DNA of 64,000 bases from Sebaldella sp. S0638 (GTDB lineage: Bacteria; Fusobacteriota; Fusobacteriia; Fusobacteriales; Leptotrichiaceae), in assembly GCF_024158605.1 (NCBI RefSeq), contig NZ_JAMZGM010000008.1, positions 1-64,000 of the forward strand. Direction: 5' to 3'. The notes beneath the pieces are model-generated. The model was not told the DNA's origin, did not search any database, and saw nothing but the letters and a program-made list of their open reading frames with translations. Positions 8,009 to 15,956 of this stretch are shown here, in pieces (the stretch's first letter is position 1; each line of letters begins with the position of its first letter). The position numbers and the translations under genes are program-made.

Positions 8009-9497
8009 TTTTTACCTCCAAATTTGAACCTGTTGCATAGTACATTATATTTTCCTCAGTGAGATTTTCCCTGTCCAAAATAGTATTTATATTTCCCTTA
8101 TACATAACGATACATCTGTGGGAAGTTTTCCATATTTCTGGGAACTCCGAACTGAATACAACAACAGATTTGCCTGCGGCAGCCAGATTATGCATTATTT
8201 TATATATCTCAAATTTAGCTCCCACATCTATTCCCTGTGTAGGATTGTCCAGTATGTACACATCAGAATCCAGCTCCAGCCATCTGGAAATAATCACTTT
8301 CTGCTGGTTTCCACCACTCAGTGACGTTATCAGATCCGAGGGATTATCTGCTTTTATATTTATAAGTTCTTTATTTTTATAATATCTCTCTGTTTCCTCA
8401 TTTTTGCTTATAAATAATTTTTTGTGCATATTTTTAAAGACAGCAATGGATAAATTATCCTGAATACTCATATCTTTTATTATGGCCTTTTCTTTTCTGT
8501 TTCTCGGAACAAGGGAAATACCGCTTGATATTACATTTTTTATAGAAGCCATGTTTACTTTCTTATCATTCAGGTACATTTCCCCTTCATCCAGAGGATA
8601 AGCCCCGAAAAGCGCTTCGGCAAGTTCTGCTCTTCCGTCTCCGTAAAGACCGGTAATTGCTATTATCTCTCCTTTTTTCACATCAAAACTAATATTCTTA
8701 AAAGTTTTCCCAGAAAAATTATTTATTTTCAAAAGAGGTATATCCGGAATATCCCCTGCTTCCAGCTCATCTTCCACGAGCTTTCTTCCTACCAGAAGTT
8801 CTGTTGCCATTTTCTCATTTATATCAGAAAACTTTCCTGTCTGTATAAATCTGCCGTCCCGAAGCACTGTATAATCATCACAAATACTGAAAAGTTCCGG
8901 CATTTTGTGAGAAATATAAATAATACTTACTCCTTCATCCCTCAAAAATCTCATTATATCAAAAAGCGAGTCTATTTCTTTATTTGTAAGGGCTGTAGTA
9001 GGCTCATCCATTATTATAAGCTTTGAATCAAATAATAATGCCTTTGCTATTTCTATCATCTGCTTTTGAGGCATATCCAGATATTCCACTATCTCCTCAG
9101 GATTTATATTCATTTTTAACTTTTTTATTATTTCCCGTGATTTTTCAATCATTGTTTTTTTATCGAGAAATCCGAACTTATTTTTTATTTCCTCGCTTAA
9201 AAAAAGGTTTTCATATACTTTCAGATCATTAATAAGGTTTAATTCCTGATGTATAAAACGAATCCCGAGTTTTTTTGATTTATTAGTCGTCATCTCATCT
9301 ATTTTCTCATCCTGAAAATAAATATCACCTTCAGAGAGAGGTATTGTTCCTGATAAAATATTCATAAGGGTAGATTTCCCTGCACCGTTTTCACCGAGCA
9401 GTCCGTGTATAGATGCATTTTGCACAGAAAAATCAACCCCTGATAAAGCTTTTACCGGACCAAAAAATTTTGATATATTTTTCATCTCCAATAACAT
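8001..9497 (-). CDS. ribose-type sugar ABC transporter ATP-binding protein
   Basis: The 498-aa protein has two ABC domains in tandem, as in RbsA/MglA. Domain 1 has Walker A GENGAGKST near residue 35 and Walker B LIIMDEPTTAL. Its signature region reads LDMPQKQMIEIAKAL, a departure from the usual LSxGQQQ. Domain 2 has the degenerate P-loop GLYGDGRAELAEALFG normal for this family, the intact signature SLSGGNQQKVIISRWL and YILDNPTQGIDVGAKFEIY. It energises import through the adjacent permease. It is the third gene of the operon. Confidence 0.93.
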   Translation of the reverse strand: MLLEMKNISKFFGPVKALSGVDFSVQNASIHGLLGENGAGKSTLMNILSGTIPLSEGDIYFQDEKIDEMTTNKSKKLGIRFIHQELNLINDLKVYENLFLSEEIKNKFGFLDKKTMIEKSREIIKKLKMNINPEEIVEYLDMPQKQMIEIAKALLFDSKLIIMDEPTTALTNKEIDSLFDIMRFLRDEGVSIIYISHKMPELFSICDDYTVLRDGRFIQTGKFSDINEKMATELLVGRKLVEDELEAGDIPDIPLLKINNFSGKTFKNISFDVKKGEIIAITGLYGDGRAELAEALFGAYPLDEGEMYLNDKKVNMASIKNVISSGISLVPRNRKEKAIIKDMSIQDNLSIAVFKNMHKKLFISKNEETERYYKNKELINIKADNPSDLITSLSGGNQQKVIISRWLELDSDVYILDNPTQGIDVGAKFEIYKIMHNLAAAGKSVVVFSSEFPEIWKTSHRCIVMYKGNINTILDRENLTEENIMYYATGSNLEVKND

Positions 9498-9570
9498 TAT
9501 TTCACAACCTTCTAAGTAAAGATCATTTATCAGCTTTATATTTCTTGTTTCAAAATCCTAAAATATTCTA

Positions 9571-10599
9571 TTACTGAATACTGTATCTGATTTTATAAAT
9601 ATCTGAGTTTTTAAAATCATTTACATTATTTCTGTCTACTTCTACTGTTTTTATAATATATGCTTTTTCAAGTGTTTTACCTGCAAGCACATCAGCTCCA
9701 AGCTGTACTGCTTCTCTTACCATTGCCGGTGAAAATGCATATGTTACCTGATCTATTTTTTCTTTTTCAAAAGTATCAAGATTTTCTTTTCTAGCACTTA
9801 CTCCTGTGATTAATTTTATATTCAGTTTAGCAGGCCCTTTATATGCATTGATCGCATCAAGAACACCCATTTCCACTTCATCATCCTGAGTTATTACAGC
9901 TTTGATTTTTTCTATATCTTCAGGTTTTGAAGTATTCAGGAAGTTTTCCATTTGTTCCTGAGCTTTTTGTCTCTGCCAGTTTGTATTAAAGCTTTGTACT
10001 ATTTTCAAATTTTTATTTGCTGTTGCCATGTATCCGTCATGTCTTTGCTGAGGTACAGTAGAGTTATCCCCCAGAAATTCAAGAACCAAAACTTCTCCGT
10101 TTTTCAAATCTTCTTCAAAATATTTATTCAGATAATTTCCAGTCATTTCTCCGATCCCTGTATTATCTCCCATTACAGTGGCAGTTGGTGTAAAATTATT
10201 TATCAGTCTGTCATATACAATTAGAGGAATTCCTGCATCCATAGCTGCCTGTGCTGTAGAACGAAGCTCGTCTCCGTTATGCGGCCAAAGCACTATAGCA
10301 TCTACTTTTTCATTAATAAGGGTATCCATTTGGTTATTTTGCTCTGAAGCCTCGCTTGAAGTCAAAAACTTATACTCAAACCCTTGAGATTCTGCAAGTG
10401 CTTTAGCTTCCGCCTCAGCATGCTTAATACTCTCACCGAGGAATCCGTGAGTTGCATTTGGCATTACTATACCAAGTACTTTTTTCTTTTCAGTTTTTGC
10501 ACCTGTTGCTCCTTCTGCTCCTCCTTTTGATTCACCCCCGCATGAAACAGTTAAAACCAAAAGCAGTAGAGAAAATAAAAGAAACATTATTTTTTTCAT
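9571..10599 (-). CDS. sugar-binding lipoprotein of the ABC transporter
   Basis: The 342-aa product has a lipoprotein signal, with lipobox LTVSC placing the acylated cysteine at residue 20, followed by a Gly/Ser/Ala linker. The mature part is a periplasmic-binding-protein fold of the RbsB type (LGIVMPNATHGFLGESIKHAEAEAKAL, NEKVDAIVLWPHNGDEL, AGIPLIVYDRLI, VITQDDEVEMGVLDAINAYKG). It delivers the sugar to the permease. The gene follows the TIM-barrel gene by about 40 bases with a GGAGGTAACAAT ribosome site. Confidence 0.92.
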   Translation of the reverse strand: MKKIMFLLFSLLLLVLTVSCGGESKGGAEGATGAKTEKKKVLGIVMPNATHGFLGESIKHAEAEAKALAESQGFEYKFLTSSEASEQNNQMDTLINEKVDAIVLWPHNGDELRSTAQAAMDAGIPLIVYDRLINNFTPTATVMGDNTGIGEMTGNYLNKYFEEDLKNGEVLVLEFLGDNSTVPQQRHDGYMATANKNLKIVQSFNTNWQRQKAQEQMENFLNTSKPEDIEKIKAVITQDDEVEMGVLDAINAYKGPAKLNIKLITGVSARKENLDTFEKEKIDQVTYAFSPAMVREAVQLGADVLAGKTLEKAYIIKTVEVDRNNVNDFKNSDIYKIRYSIQ

Positions 10600-10640
10600 A
10601 TTGTTACCTCCAAATTTTTATTGTTTTAGCTTGTTACCTG

Positions 10641-11573
10641 TTACTTTTTGAATATTGAATCTAAAAATGCTTTACCCTTTATCAGACCTAGTTTTATTGC
10701 ATCGTCATTTTCAGAGTAATTCAAGTCTTCATGTTCTATACTTACATAACCGTCATACCCTATTTCTCTCAGCGTCTGGTATATTTTCTGCCAGTCTATG
10801 CTTCCTCCTCCGGGTATCTTGTGCTGCCACCATCCGTAGTCCCATTCGCTTTCCTTATCCAGCTGCTTGCCGAATATACTGTAATGGCTTCTCTTTTCTT
10901 CAAATATTTTTGTATCTTTAGCATGGAAATAAAGCACTCTTTCTTTGTAATCTACTAATGCCTTAATATAATCCACTCCCAGCCATATTAAATGTGAAGG
11001 GTCGAAATTCAGCCCGAAATTTTCATCAGGTATAATCTCAAACATTCTGTCCCATAATTCAGGTGAATAAGATATAGTAGCTCCCCAGCCTTCTCTGTGC
11101 CATCCCGGCATAGAACAGTTTTCTATCAGGAGATTTACATTTCTGTCCGCAGCATATTTCACTATATTTGGAAATGTCTTTCCAAATTCTGTGAAATTTT
11201 CTTCAAAGCTGATATCCAGATTTCTCCCTGCAAAAGCTCCCACGAATTTTACGCCTAGTTTCCCTGCAGTTTCTATTACATTATAGAGATGCTTTACATT
11301 CTCTTCCCTTACCAGCGGATTTGGATGAAGACAGTTGTCATAATAAGCAAGAGATGCTATCTCCAGATTATTTTCTTCCATTAATTTCAGTACATCTTCT
11401 TTGACTTTATTGTCAAATCTTGAAACATCAATATCAGTACTTGAATAATCCCTGTCATTTACCATAGGCCAGCATGAAAGCTCTATAGCGTCAAATTTCT
11501 GTTCCACTGCAAATTTTACCTTTTCTTCTAAAGATAAGCTGTTAAAGCAGGCTGTTAAATACGATAGTTTCAT
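10641..11573 (-). CDS. sugar phosphate isomerase/epimerase-like TIM barrel
   Basis: The 310-aa protein fits the xylose-isomerase-like TIM-barrel superfamily (IolE, IolI, tagatose/psicose epimerases). It has an N-terminal KFDAIELSCWPM, then IASLAYYDNCLHPNP, VKFVGAFAGRN, NVNLLIENCSMPG, the metal-ligand region GLNFDPSHLIWLGVDY, VLYFHAKDTKI, and the closing YDGYVSIEHED. Glu, Asp, His and Glu at these points are the usual metal ligands. As first gene of the operon it may act on the sugar before or after the Gfo/Idh enzyme, as in inositol and related pathways, but the substrate is not determined. Confidence 0.87.
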   Translation of the reverse strand: MKLSYLTACFNSLSLEEKVKFAVEQKFDAIELSCWPMVNDRDYSSTDIDVSRFDNKVKEDVLKLMEENNLEIASLAYYDNCLHPNPLVREENVKHLYNVIETAGKLGVKFVGAFAGRNLDISFEENFTEFGKTFPNIVKYAADRNVNLLIENCSMPGWHREGWGATISYSPELWDRMFEIIPDENFGLNFDPSHLIWLGVDYIKALVDYKERVLYFHAKDTKIFEEKRSHYSIFGKQLDKESEWDYGWWQHKIPGGGSIDWQKIYQTLREIGYDGYVSIEHEDLNYSENDDAIKLGLIKGKAFLDSIFKK

Positions 11574-11608
11574 ATTAATTCTCCTTCATTCGTTCTGTTT
11601 TTTCATTT

Positions 11609-11659
11609 TTTGTAAAGCTTTACAAATTTGAAAATAGATTACCAATCCTCCTTTGACTA
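11609..11659 (-). promoter_or_regulatory. promoter and LacI-type operator of the sugar operon
   Basis: TTTGTAAAGCTTTACAAA (11609-11626) is a perfect 18-bp palindrome with the GC centre typical of LacI/GalR operators. Just upstream on the minus strand lie TAGTCA (11654-11659) and TATTTT (11631-11636) with 17-bp spacing, a modest promoter whose start point would fall at the operator. A near copy lies in front of the lacI gene. Confidence 0.75.
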
Positions 11660-11750
11660 CATTTTTTTTATTAAAAATATCCTGAATCTTTTCATCGTGC
11701 AGCTCCAAAGATGTTTTATATTAATGCAAAGTAAAGGCTGATTTACATCA

Positions 11751-11771
11751 CTCTGCACCTAATATGCAGAG
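11751..11771 (-). terminator. hairpin after lacI
   Basis: CTCTGCA and TGCAGAG form a 7-bp stem with a 7-base loop, 21 bases after the lacI stop. No T-run follows on the minus strand, so it is either a weak terminator or a transcript-end or operator structure. Confidence 0.4.
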
Positions 11772-11792
11772 CAATATATTTTATTATATATG

Positions 11793-12788
11793 TTAATAAG
11801 TTGTTCCTCTTTTTATAAGCTTATGCGGTAAAAATTTATTCGGTATTGTATCAGAAGCATTTACTTTAAGTATTCTGTTTATTAACAACTTACAGGCTTC
11901 TTTACCTATCTTTACTCTCGGCTGATGAATTGTCGTAATACCGGGATAAGTGGCATTACACAGTTCTATATTATCAAAACCTATTACTGAAAATTCCTCT
12001 GGAATTTTGACATTTTTATAGTTGAGATAATTCACCATGCTTATCGCTATCATATCTGATACTGTAAAAATCCCGGCTTTTTTCACCTTAGTTTTAAGTA
12101 TCTGCTTAGCAGCATTGATTCCTCCGTTATAATTAAAATCTGTTTTTATGACAAATCTTTCATCAAATGGTCTTCCATACTTCTCAAGGGCTCTTTTATA
12201 CCCTGTGAATCTTAATTTATCGAAAATAAAATCCTCATATGTCTGTACATAAAAGACTTTGTCAAAACCTGTTTCCAACAGATAACTTGTTGCTTCAAAA
12301 GCTGCTTTCTCATGATCTATCGAGACAAAGGGAACTCCTATGTCGTCATAAAATTCACTGCATTGGATAATAGGATACTTTGTGGAAAAATCCTTCAAAA
12401 AATCTTTCTCAATAGCAAGATCCATTATAAATGCCCCGTCAACCAGTTTATTTTCTATGAACTTAAAATACTTTCTTTCTATATCACGGTCAAAATAGCC
12501 GTTACATACTAAAACATTATAATTTTTAGTCTTGGCATATTCTTCCGCCCCTTTTACCACTTCTGCATAAAACGGGTTTGAAATATTAGTTACAATGAAA
12601 AGAAGCATTCCTGTTCTCATTTCACGAAGAGATTTCGCATGATAATTTACCTCATAGTTAAGTTCATCAAGAACTTTCTGAACTCTTATTCTCTTCTCCT
12701 CGGAAACATTCTGATTTTTATTAATGACCCTTGATACAGTGGCCGTAGATACACCAGCAAGACTGGCTACTTTCTTAATTCCTGTCAT
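11793..12788 (-). CDS. LacI-family transcriptional regulator
   Basis: The 331-aa protein has the LacI headpiece at its N-terminus (IKKVASLAGVSTATVSRVINKNQNVSEEKRIRVQKVLDELNY), then a periplasmic-binding-like effector domain (LLFIVTNISNPFYAEVVKGAEEYAK, VSIDHEKAAFEATSYLLETGFDKVFYV, FSVIGFDNIELCNATYPGITTIHQPR). I chose the ATG at 12788, which follows GGTGA, rather than a TTG two codons earlier. It lies upstream of, and on the same strand as, the sugar operon, with matching operators before both. It therefore probably represses both in the absence of the sugar. Confidence 0.92.
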   Translation of the reverse strand: MTGIKKVASLAGVSTATVSRVINKNQNVSEEKRIRVQKVLDELNYEVNYHAKSLREMRTGMLLFIVTNISNPFYAEVVKGAEEYAKTKNYNVLVCNGYFDRDIERKYFKFIENKLVDGAFIMDLAIEKDFLKDFSTKYPIIQCSEFYDDIGVPFVSIDHEKAAFEATSYLLETGFDKVFYVQTYEDFIFDKLRFTGYKRALEKYGRPFDERFVIKTDFNYNGGINAAKQILKTKVKKAGIFTVSDMIAISMVNYLNYKNVKIPEEFSVIGFDNIELCNATYPGITTIHQPRVKIGKEACKLLINRILKVNASDTIPNKFLPHKLIKRGTTY

Positions 12789-12803
12789 AATCAATCACCA
12801 TTT

Positions 12804-12860
12804 TTTGTAAACCTTTTCAAAAACTATAATATATTCTAACCTAATTTTCCAAAATGTCAA
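12804..12860 (-). promoter_or_regulatory. lacI promoter with near-palindromic operator
   Basis: On the minus strand, TTGACA (12855-12860) and TAGAAT (12833-12838) are 16 bp apart. Downstream of the -10 box, TTTGTAAACCTTTTCAAA (12804-12821) differs at two positions from the perfect palindrome before the sugar operon. This supports autorepression by the LacI protein. Confidence 0.65.
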
Positions 12861-13054
12861 GTCATAATTTTATATTTCTGATTTTTATGAAAAAACATCT
12901 GTTTTCCTTTGTATTTTCTACGTAATTCAATAATTTTTTTCATAAATCTGCAAAATACCTGTTCTTGCACTAAGTCCGTCATACAGCTGTTTTCATTAGG
13001 TTTTTCTATATTTGAAAATAAAATAAAAAAAATTTTTTTATTATTTTTTCAAAA
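12861..13054. other. intergenic stretch between lacI and the VWA gene
   Basis: This is the middle of a roughly 310-base gene-free gap. It is AT-rich with homopolymer runs. The lacI promoter occupies its right end and the VWA gene terminator its left end; I see nothing else. Confidence 0.5.
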
Positions 13055-13092
13055 AAACAGTCTGTTATGATATCTAATTTAACAGACTGTTT
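13055..13092 (-). terminator. terminator of the VWA lipoprotein gene
   Basis: AAACAGTCTGTTA and TAACAGACTGTTT form a perfect 13-bp stem with a 12-base loop, followed on the minus strand by T-rich sequence. It starts 7 bases after the stop. Confidence 0.8.
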
Positions 13093-13098
13093 ATAAAT

Positions 13099-14784
13099 TT
13101 ATTTTTTTGTATTTTCTGATGCTTTTTCTATTTCTGCGGCTTTCTCTATCATTTGGATAAATTCTGCCTTATATCCGTATTTATCATTTTCTTTATTATT
13201 TTTTGCCAGTTTCAGCACATCTTCATATGTAAGATTCCCTTTATGTTCTGAATTTCTCAGCAGCATCCCGAACTCAGCTGCTGATACAGCAAAATTAAAA
13301 TCATTTGTATTATTCTTTTTATAAATATCCTGTTTCAATACTTCTTTTAATTCCTTGCTCTTATCACCGTCAGGCTCTTTGTAACGCAGCTTGAATGTAG
13401 CTATATCAGAACTGTTCTTTACTTTGGAATCCTGATATACCAGTTTATCTACATCAGTTTCAGAATTGCCGTTTTTTGGAACAATCTCATAAAGAACCGT
13501 CACCTGATGTCCTGATCCCACGTCTCCGGCATCTTTTTTATCATTTTTAAAATCTTCATTGGCAAGCTTTCTGTTTTCATAGCCTATAAGTCTGTATTCC
13601 TTTACTACAGCAGGGTTAAACTCTATTTGTATCTTTACATCCTTTGCTATTGTATAAAGAGTTCCCATAAGTCCCTGATCAAAAACCTTATCTGCTTCTT
13701 TCAGATTATCTATATAAAAGTAATTTCCATTTCCTTTGTTACTCAGTCTTTCCATTGTATCATCCTTATAATTCCCCATTCCAAAGCCAAGAATTGTCAG
13801 ATAGATATTTTTCTTTTTATAAGAGGCGATAAGCCCTTCCAGCTCTGCTCCCGAAGTCACTCCTACGTTAAAGTCTCCGTCTGTTGCCAGTATTACTCTG
13901 TTGTTGCCGTTTTTAATAAGATTCTTCACTGCAAGGTCATAAGCTTTCTTTATGCCCTCTCCCCCGGCTGTGCTTCCTCCTGCACTAAGGTTATCCAGTG
14001 CTTCTATTATCTTATCTTTTTCTTTTCCCGAAGTAGGTTCAAGTACCACTCCTGCATTTCCTGCATAAACTACTATTGATACTCTGTCCTCTGAATTAAG
14101 ATTATTCACCAGTTTTTTAAATGATTCCTTCAAAAGAGGAAGCTTGTTACTATGATTCATAGAACCTGACACATCAATTAAAAATACGAGGTTACTTTTT
14201 GGTTTCTTGTCTTCTTTGAGGTTTTCCCCCTGTATTCCTATTCTTAATATTTTATTCTTATTATTCCACGGGGAATCACCCATTTCAAAATCAAACCCGA
14301 ACTTACCGTTTTCTTTTTCAGGCTTTTTATAATCATAAGAAAAATAATTTATCATTTCTTCTATTCTTACAGAGTCTTTCGGCGGCATTTTTCCCTGTGT
14401 CATAAGCATTCTGCGTACATTCGTATATGAAGCTGTATCTACATCAATTGAAAATGTAGATAATGGTGATGTTTTGGCATCTATAAATCCATTTTCATTT
14501 ATCTCTGAATATGATTCTGTCCCTATAGAATACTCACTTCTCAAATCTGCTGTTGCACCTTTGGCATTAACAATAGTAACTGCTGAATTACTTCCAATCA
14601 GTACATCACCATTCGATTCTATTTTTCCTGTTGAAATCACCCTGTCCACATATACAATCTTTTCTACAGGCTTTTCCACCATTACCTGCTGCACTACCAC
14701 TACTTCTTTTCTATCTGTCATTGTACAGCTGCTGAATAAAAAAATTAATGCTCCCAATAAAAATAACATTGTCTTTTTCTTCAT
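13099..14784 (-). CDS. VWA-domain lipoprotein, YfbK-like
   Basis: About 561 residues. The lipoprotein signal MKKKTMLFLLGALIFLFSSC places the cysteine at residue 20, so it is membrane-anchored. A YfbK-type N-terminal region follows (STFSIDVDTASYTNVRRML, PPKDSVRIEEMINYFSYDY, about residues 110-155). Next is a von Willebrand A domain with the MIDAS motif DVSGS at 204-208 and TDGDFN near 301, then a C-terminal YfbK-family region (DUF3520) with DIATFKLRYKEPDG and FAVSAAEFGMLLRNS. Such proteins bind divalent metal and probably mediate protein-protein contact; the role is unknown. The start at 14784 was chosen because AAAGGAG abuts the ATG six bases upstream. Confidence 0.9.
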   Translation of the reverse strand: MKKKTMLFLLGALIFLFSSCTMTDRKEVVVVQQVMVEKPVEKIVYVDRVISTGKIESNGDVLIGSNSAVTIVNAKGATADLRSEYSIGTESYSEINENGFIDAKTSPLSTFSIDVDTASYTNVRRMLMTQGKMPPKDSVRIEEMINYFSYDYKKPEKENGKFGFDFEMGDSPWNNKNKILRIGIQGENLKEDKKPKSNLVFLIDVSGSMNHSNKLPLLKESFKKLVNNLNSEDRVSIVVYAGNAGVVLEPTSGKEKDKIIEALDNLSAGGSTAGGEGIKKAYDLAVKNLIKNGNNRVILATDGDFNVGVTSGAELEGLIASYKKKNIYLTILGFGMGNYKDDTMERLSNKGNGNYFYIDNLKEADKVFDQGLMGTLYTIAKDVKIQIEFNPAVVKEYRLIGYENRKLANEDFKNDKKDAGDVGSGHQVTVLYEIVPKNGNSETDVDKLVYQDSKVKNSSDIATFKLRYKEPDGDKSKELKEVLKQDIYKKNNTNDFNFAVSAAEFGMLLRNSEHKGNLTYEDVLKLAKNNKENDKYGYKAEFIQMIEKAAEIEKASENTKK

Positions 14785-14816
14785 AATCATCTCCTTTTTT
14801 ATTTATTCTTTGTAAA

Positions 14817-14849
14817 ATTATAACTTTTCCGTGTGAACTCTATGTGAAG
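14817..14849 (-). promoter_or_regulatory. VWA gene promoter with 11-bp direct repeats
   Basis: Minus strand TATAAT lies at 14817-14822. In place of a -35 box, two TTCACA copies (14843-14848 and 14832-14837) repeat at an 11-bp interval, the layout of OmpR/PhoB-family response-regulator sites. The outer repeat begins exactly 27 bases from the -10 box, as in the promoter at 52573-52605. Both leaders then share ACAAAGAATA. Confidence 0.6.
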
Positions 14850-14865
14850 TTTTATATTTTTATTC

Positions 14866-14902
14866 AAAAAAGGAAAATCACCACAGTCAATTTTCCTTTT
14901 TT
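14866..14902 (-). terminator. terminator of the nitroreductase gene
   Basis: AAAAAAGGAAAAT and ATTTTCCTTTTTT form a perfect 13-bp stem with an 11-base loop. It starts 8 bases after the nitroreductase stop and ends in a T-run on the minus strand. Confidence 0.75.
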
Positions 14903-14909
14903 CTAATAC

Positions 14910-15431
14910 CTATTTGAATTTATTATAAAAAACAATTTCCTCAATGGGTTTTCTCATCTCTTTATGTCTGTCAGGAGATTTTGCCTCTCCATCTGCATAA
15001 CCTATCTCCAGAATATTTATTGCTTCAAGATTATCCGGAATATTAAACTCTTTTTTCAAAGCTTCGGGATCAAAATATGTTATCCAGCATGAGCCAAGCC
15101 CCAGATCCTGTGCAGCCATCATCATGTGAGTTGTTGCTATTGTTGCATCTATATCCATTGTGTCTTTATTGTCATATGGACGGCGCCATGCAGTTTCACG
15201 GTCTGAACAAACTATTATGACAAGGGGAGCTCCGTGATATCTCGTTACTTTATCAAATTTTACCAGTTCATTCTCATCATTCACTACAAGAAATCTCTGC
15301 GGCTGAAGATTTTTTGCAGTTGGAATAACCCAGCCTGCCTCTATAATTTTTTTCATTTTTTCCTCTTCCACTTTCAAAGGTTTATACTGCCTTACCGCAT
15401 ATCTTTGTTTCGCAAGTTCATTAAAATCCAT
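14910..15431 (-). CDS. nitroreductase-family protein
   Basis: The 173-aa protein has the short nitroreductase fold: MDFNELAKQRYAVRQYKP (FMN phosphate contacts), IIEAGWVIPTAKNLQPQRF, GAPLVIIVCSD, ATTHMMMAAQDLGLGSCWI and FNIPDNLEAINILEIGYADGEAKSPDRH. These enzymes are FMN-dependent NAD(P)H oxidoreductases that reduce nitro compounds, quinones or flavins. The gene diverges from the HxlR regulator across about 150 bases, an arrangement common where an HxlR/YodB-type repressor controls a reductase. Confidence 0.92.
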   Translation of the reverse strand: MDFNELAKQRYAVRQYKPLKVEEEKMKKIIEAGWVIPTAKNLQPQRFLVVNDENELVKFDKVTRYHGAPLVIIVCSDRETAWRRPYDNKDTMDIDATIATTHMMMAAQDLGLGSCWITYFDPEALKKEFNIPDNLEAINILEIGYADGEAKSPDRHKEMRKPIEEIVFYNKFK

Positions 15432-15457
15432 ATTTTCCCTCCTTATAAAAATCTATA

Positions 15458-15520
15458 TTGACATCCTAACATGGTCAGTATATAATTACAAGTAGTTACA
15501 TTTTTACCATATAATTACAA
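15458..15520 (+). promoter_or_regulatory. HxlR promoter and probable divergent operator region
   Basis: Plus-strand TTGACA (15458-15463) and TATAAT (15481-15486) are exactly 17 bp apart. An imperfect palindrome TAATTAC-AA-GTAGTTA (15483-15498) overlaps the -10 box. A 12-base direct repeat ATATAATTACAA occurs at 15480-15491 and 15509-15520. The block lies between the nitroreductase and HxlR genes and could be bound by HxlR to control both. Confidence 0.55.
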
Positions 15521-15578
15521 AAAAGATATTCAATATCATAAATATATTCACTATAAAAAGGAAACTATAGGAGGAAAA

Positions 15579-15905
15579 TGTGGAAAAAAAGATTCCAAAT
15601 GCCCAGACAGCTTTCAGTGTTATGTAGAAAAAGCACTCAATGTAATTGGCGGAAAATGGTCATTTTTAATAATCAGGCATCTATTTGACGGTACCATGAG
15701 ATTCGGTGAAATCAGAAAGTCGCTTCATAATATCAGCCCGAAGACATTGACCAGTTGTTTGAGGGAACTGGAAAAAAATAATATCCTTACCAGAAAAGTA
15801 TATCCTACTATCCCGCCGGCAGTGGAATATACACTGACTGACAAAGGAAAGGATCTTAACAATATTATTAATGAAATGAAATTATGGGGAAAAAAGTGGA
15901 CTTAG
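15579..15905 (+). CDS. HxlR-family regulator, start frame unresolved
   Basis: The frame from 15579 reads CGKKDSKCPDSFQCYVEKA, then LNVIGGKWSFLIIRHLFDG, MRFGEIRKSLHNISPKTLTSCLRELE, and ends in KLWGKKWT. This is a complete HxlR winged-helix domain of about 108 aa. The good GGAGG ribosome site (15570-15574) is followed by ATG at 15578, but that ATG is in another frame. No ATG, GTG or TTG occurs in the HxlR frame until 15696, inside the DNA-binding domain. A one-base loss in the A7 run just after the ATG, or two extra bases at the start, would restore a full gene. Three N-terminal cysteines suggest redox or electrophile sensing as in YodB-type members. Confidence 0.75.
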   Translation, partial: CGKKDSKCPDSFQCYVEKALNVIGGKWSFLIIRHLFDGTMRFGEIRKSLHNISPKTLTSCLRELEKNNILTRKVYPTIPPAVEYTLTDKGKDLNNIINEMKLWGKKWT

Positions 15906-15956
15906 TCTTATTCAGCAGAAAATAACATTAAATTCATTTTTAGGAGTGTGGTATCA

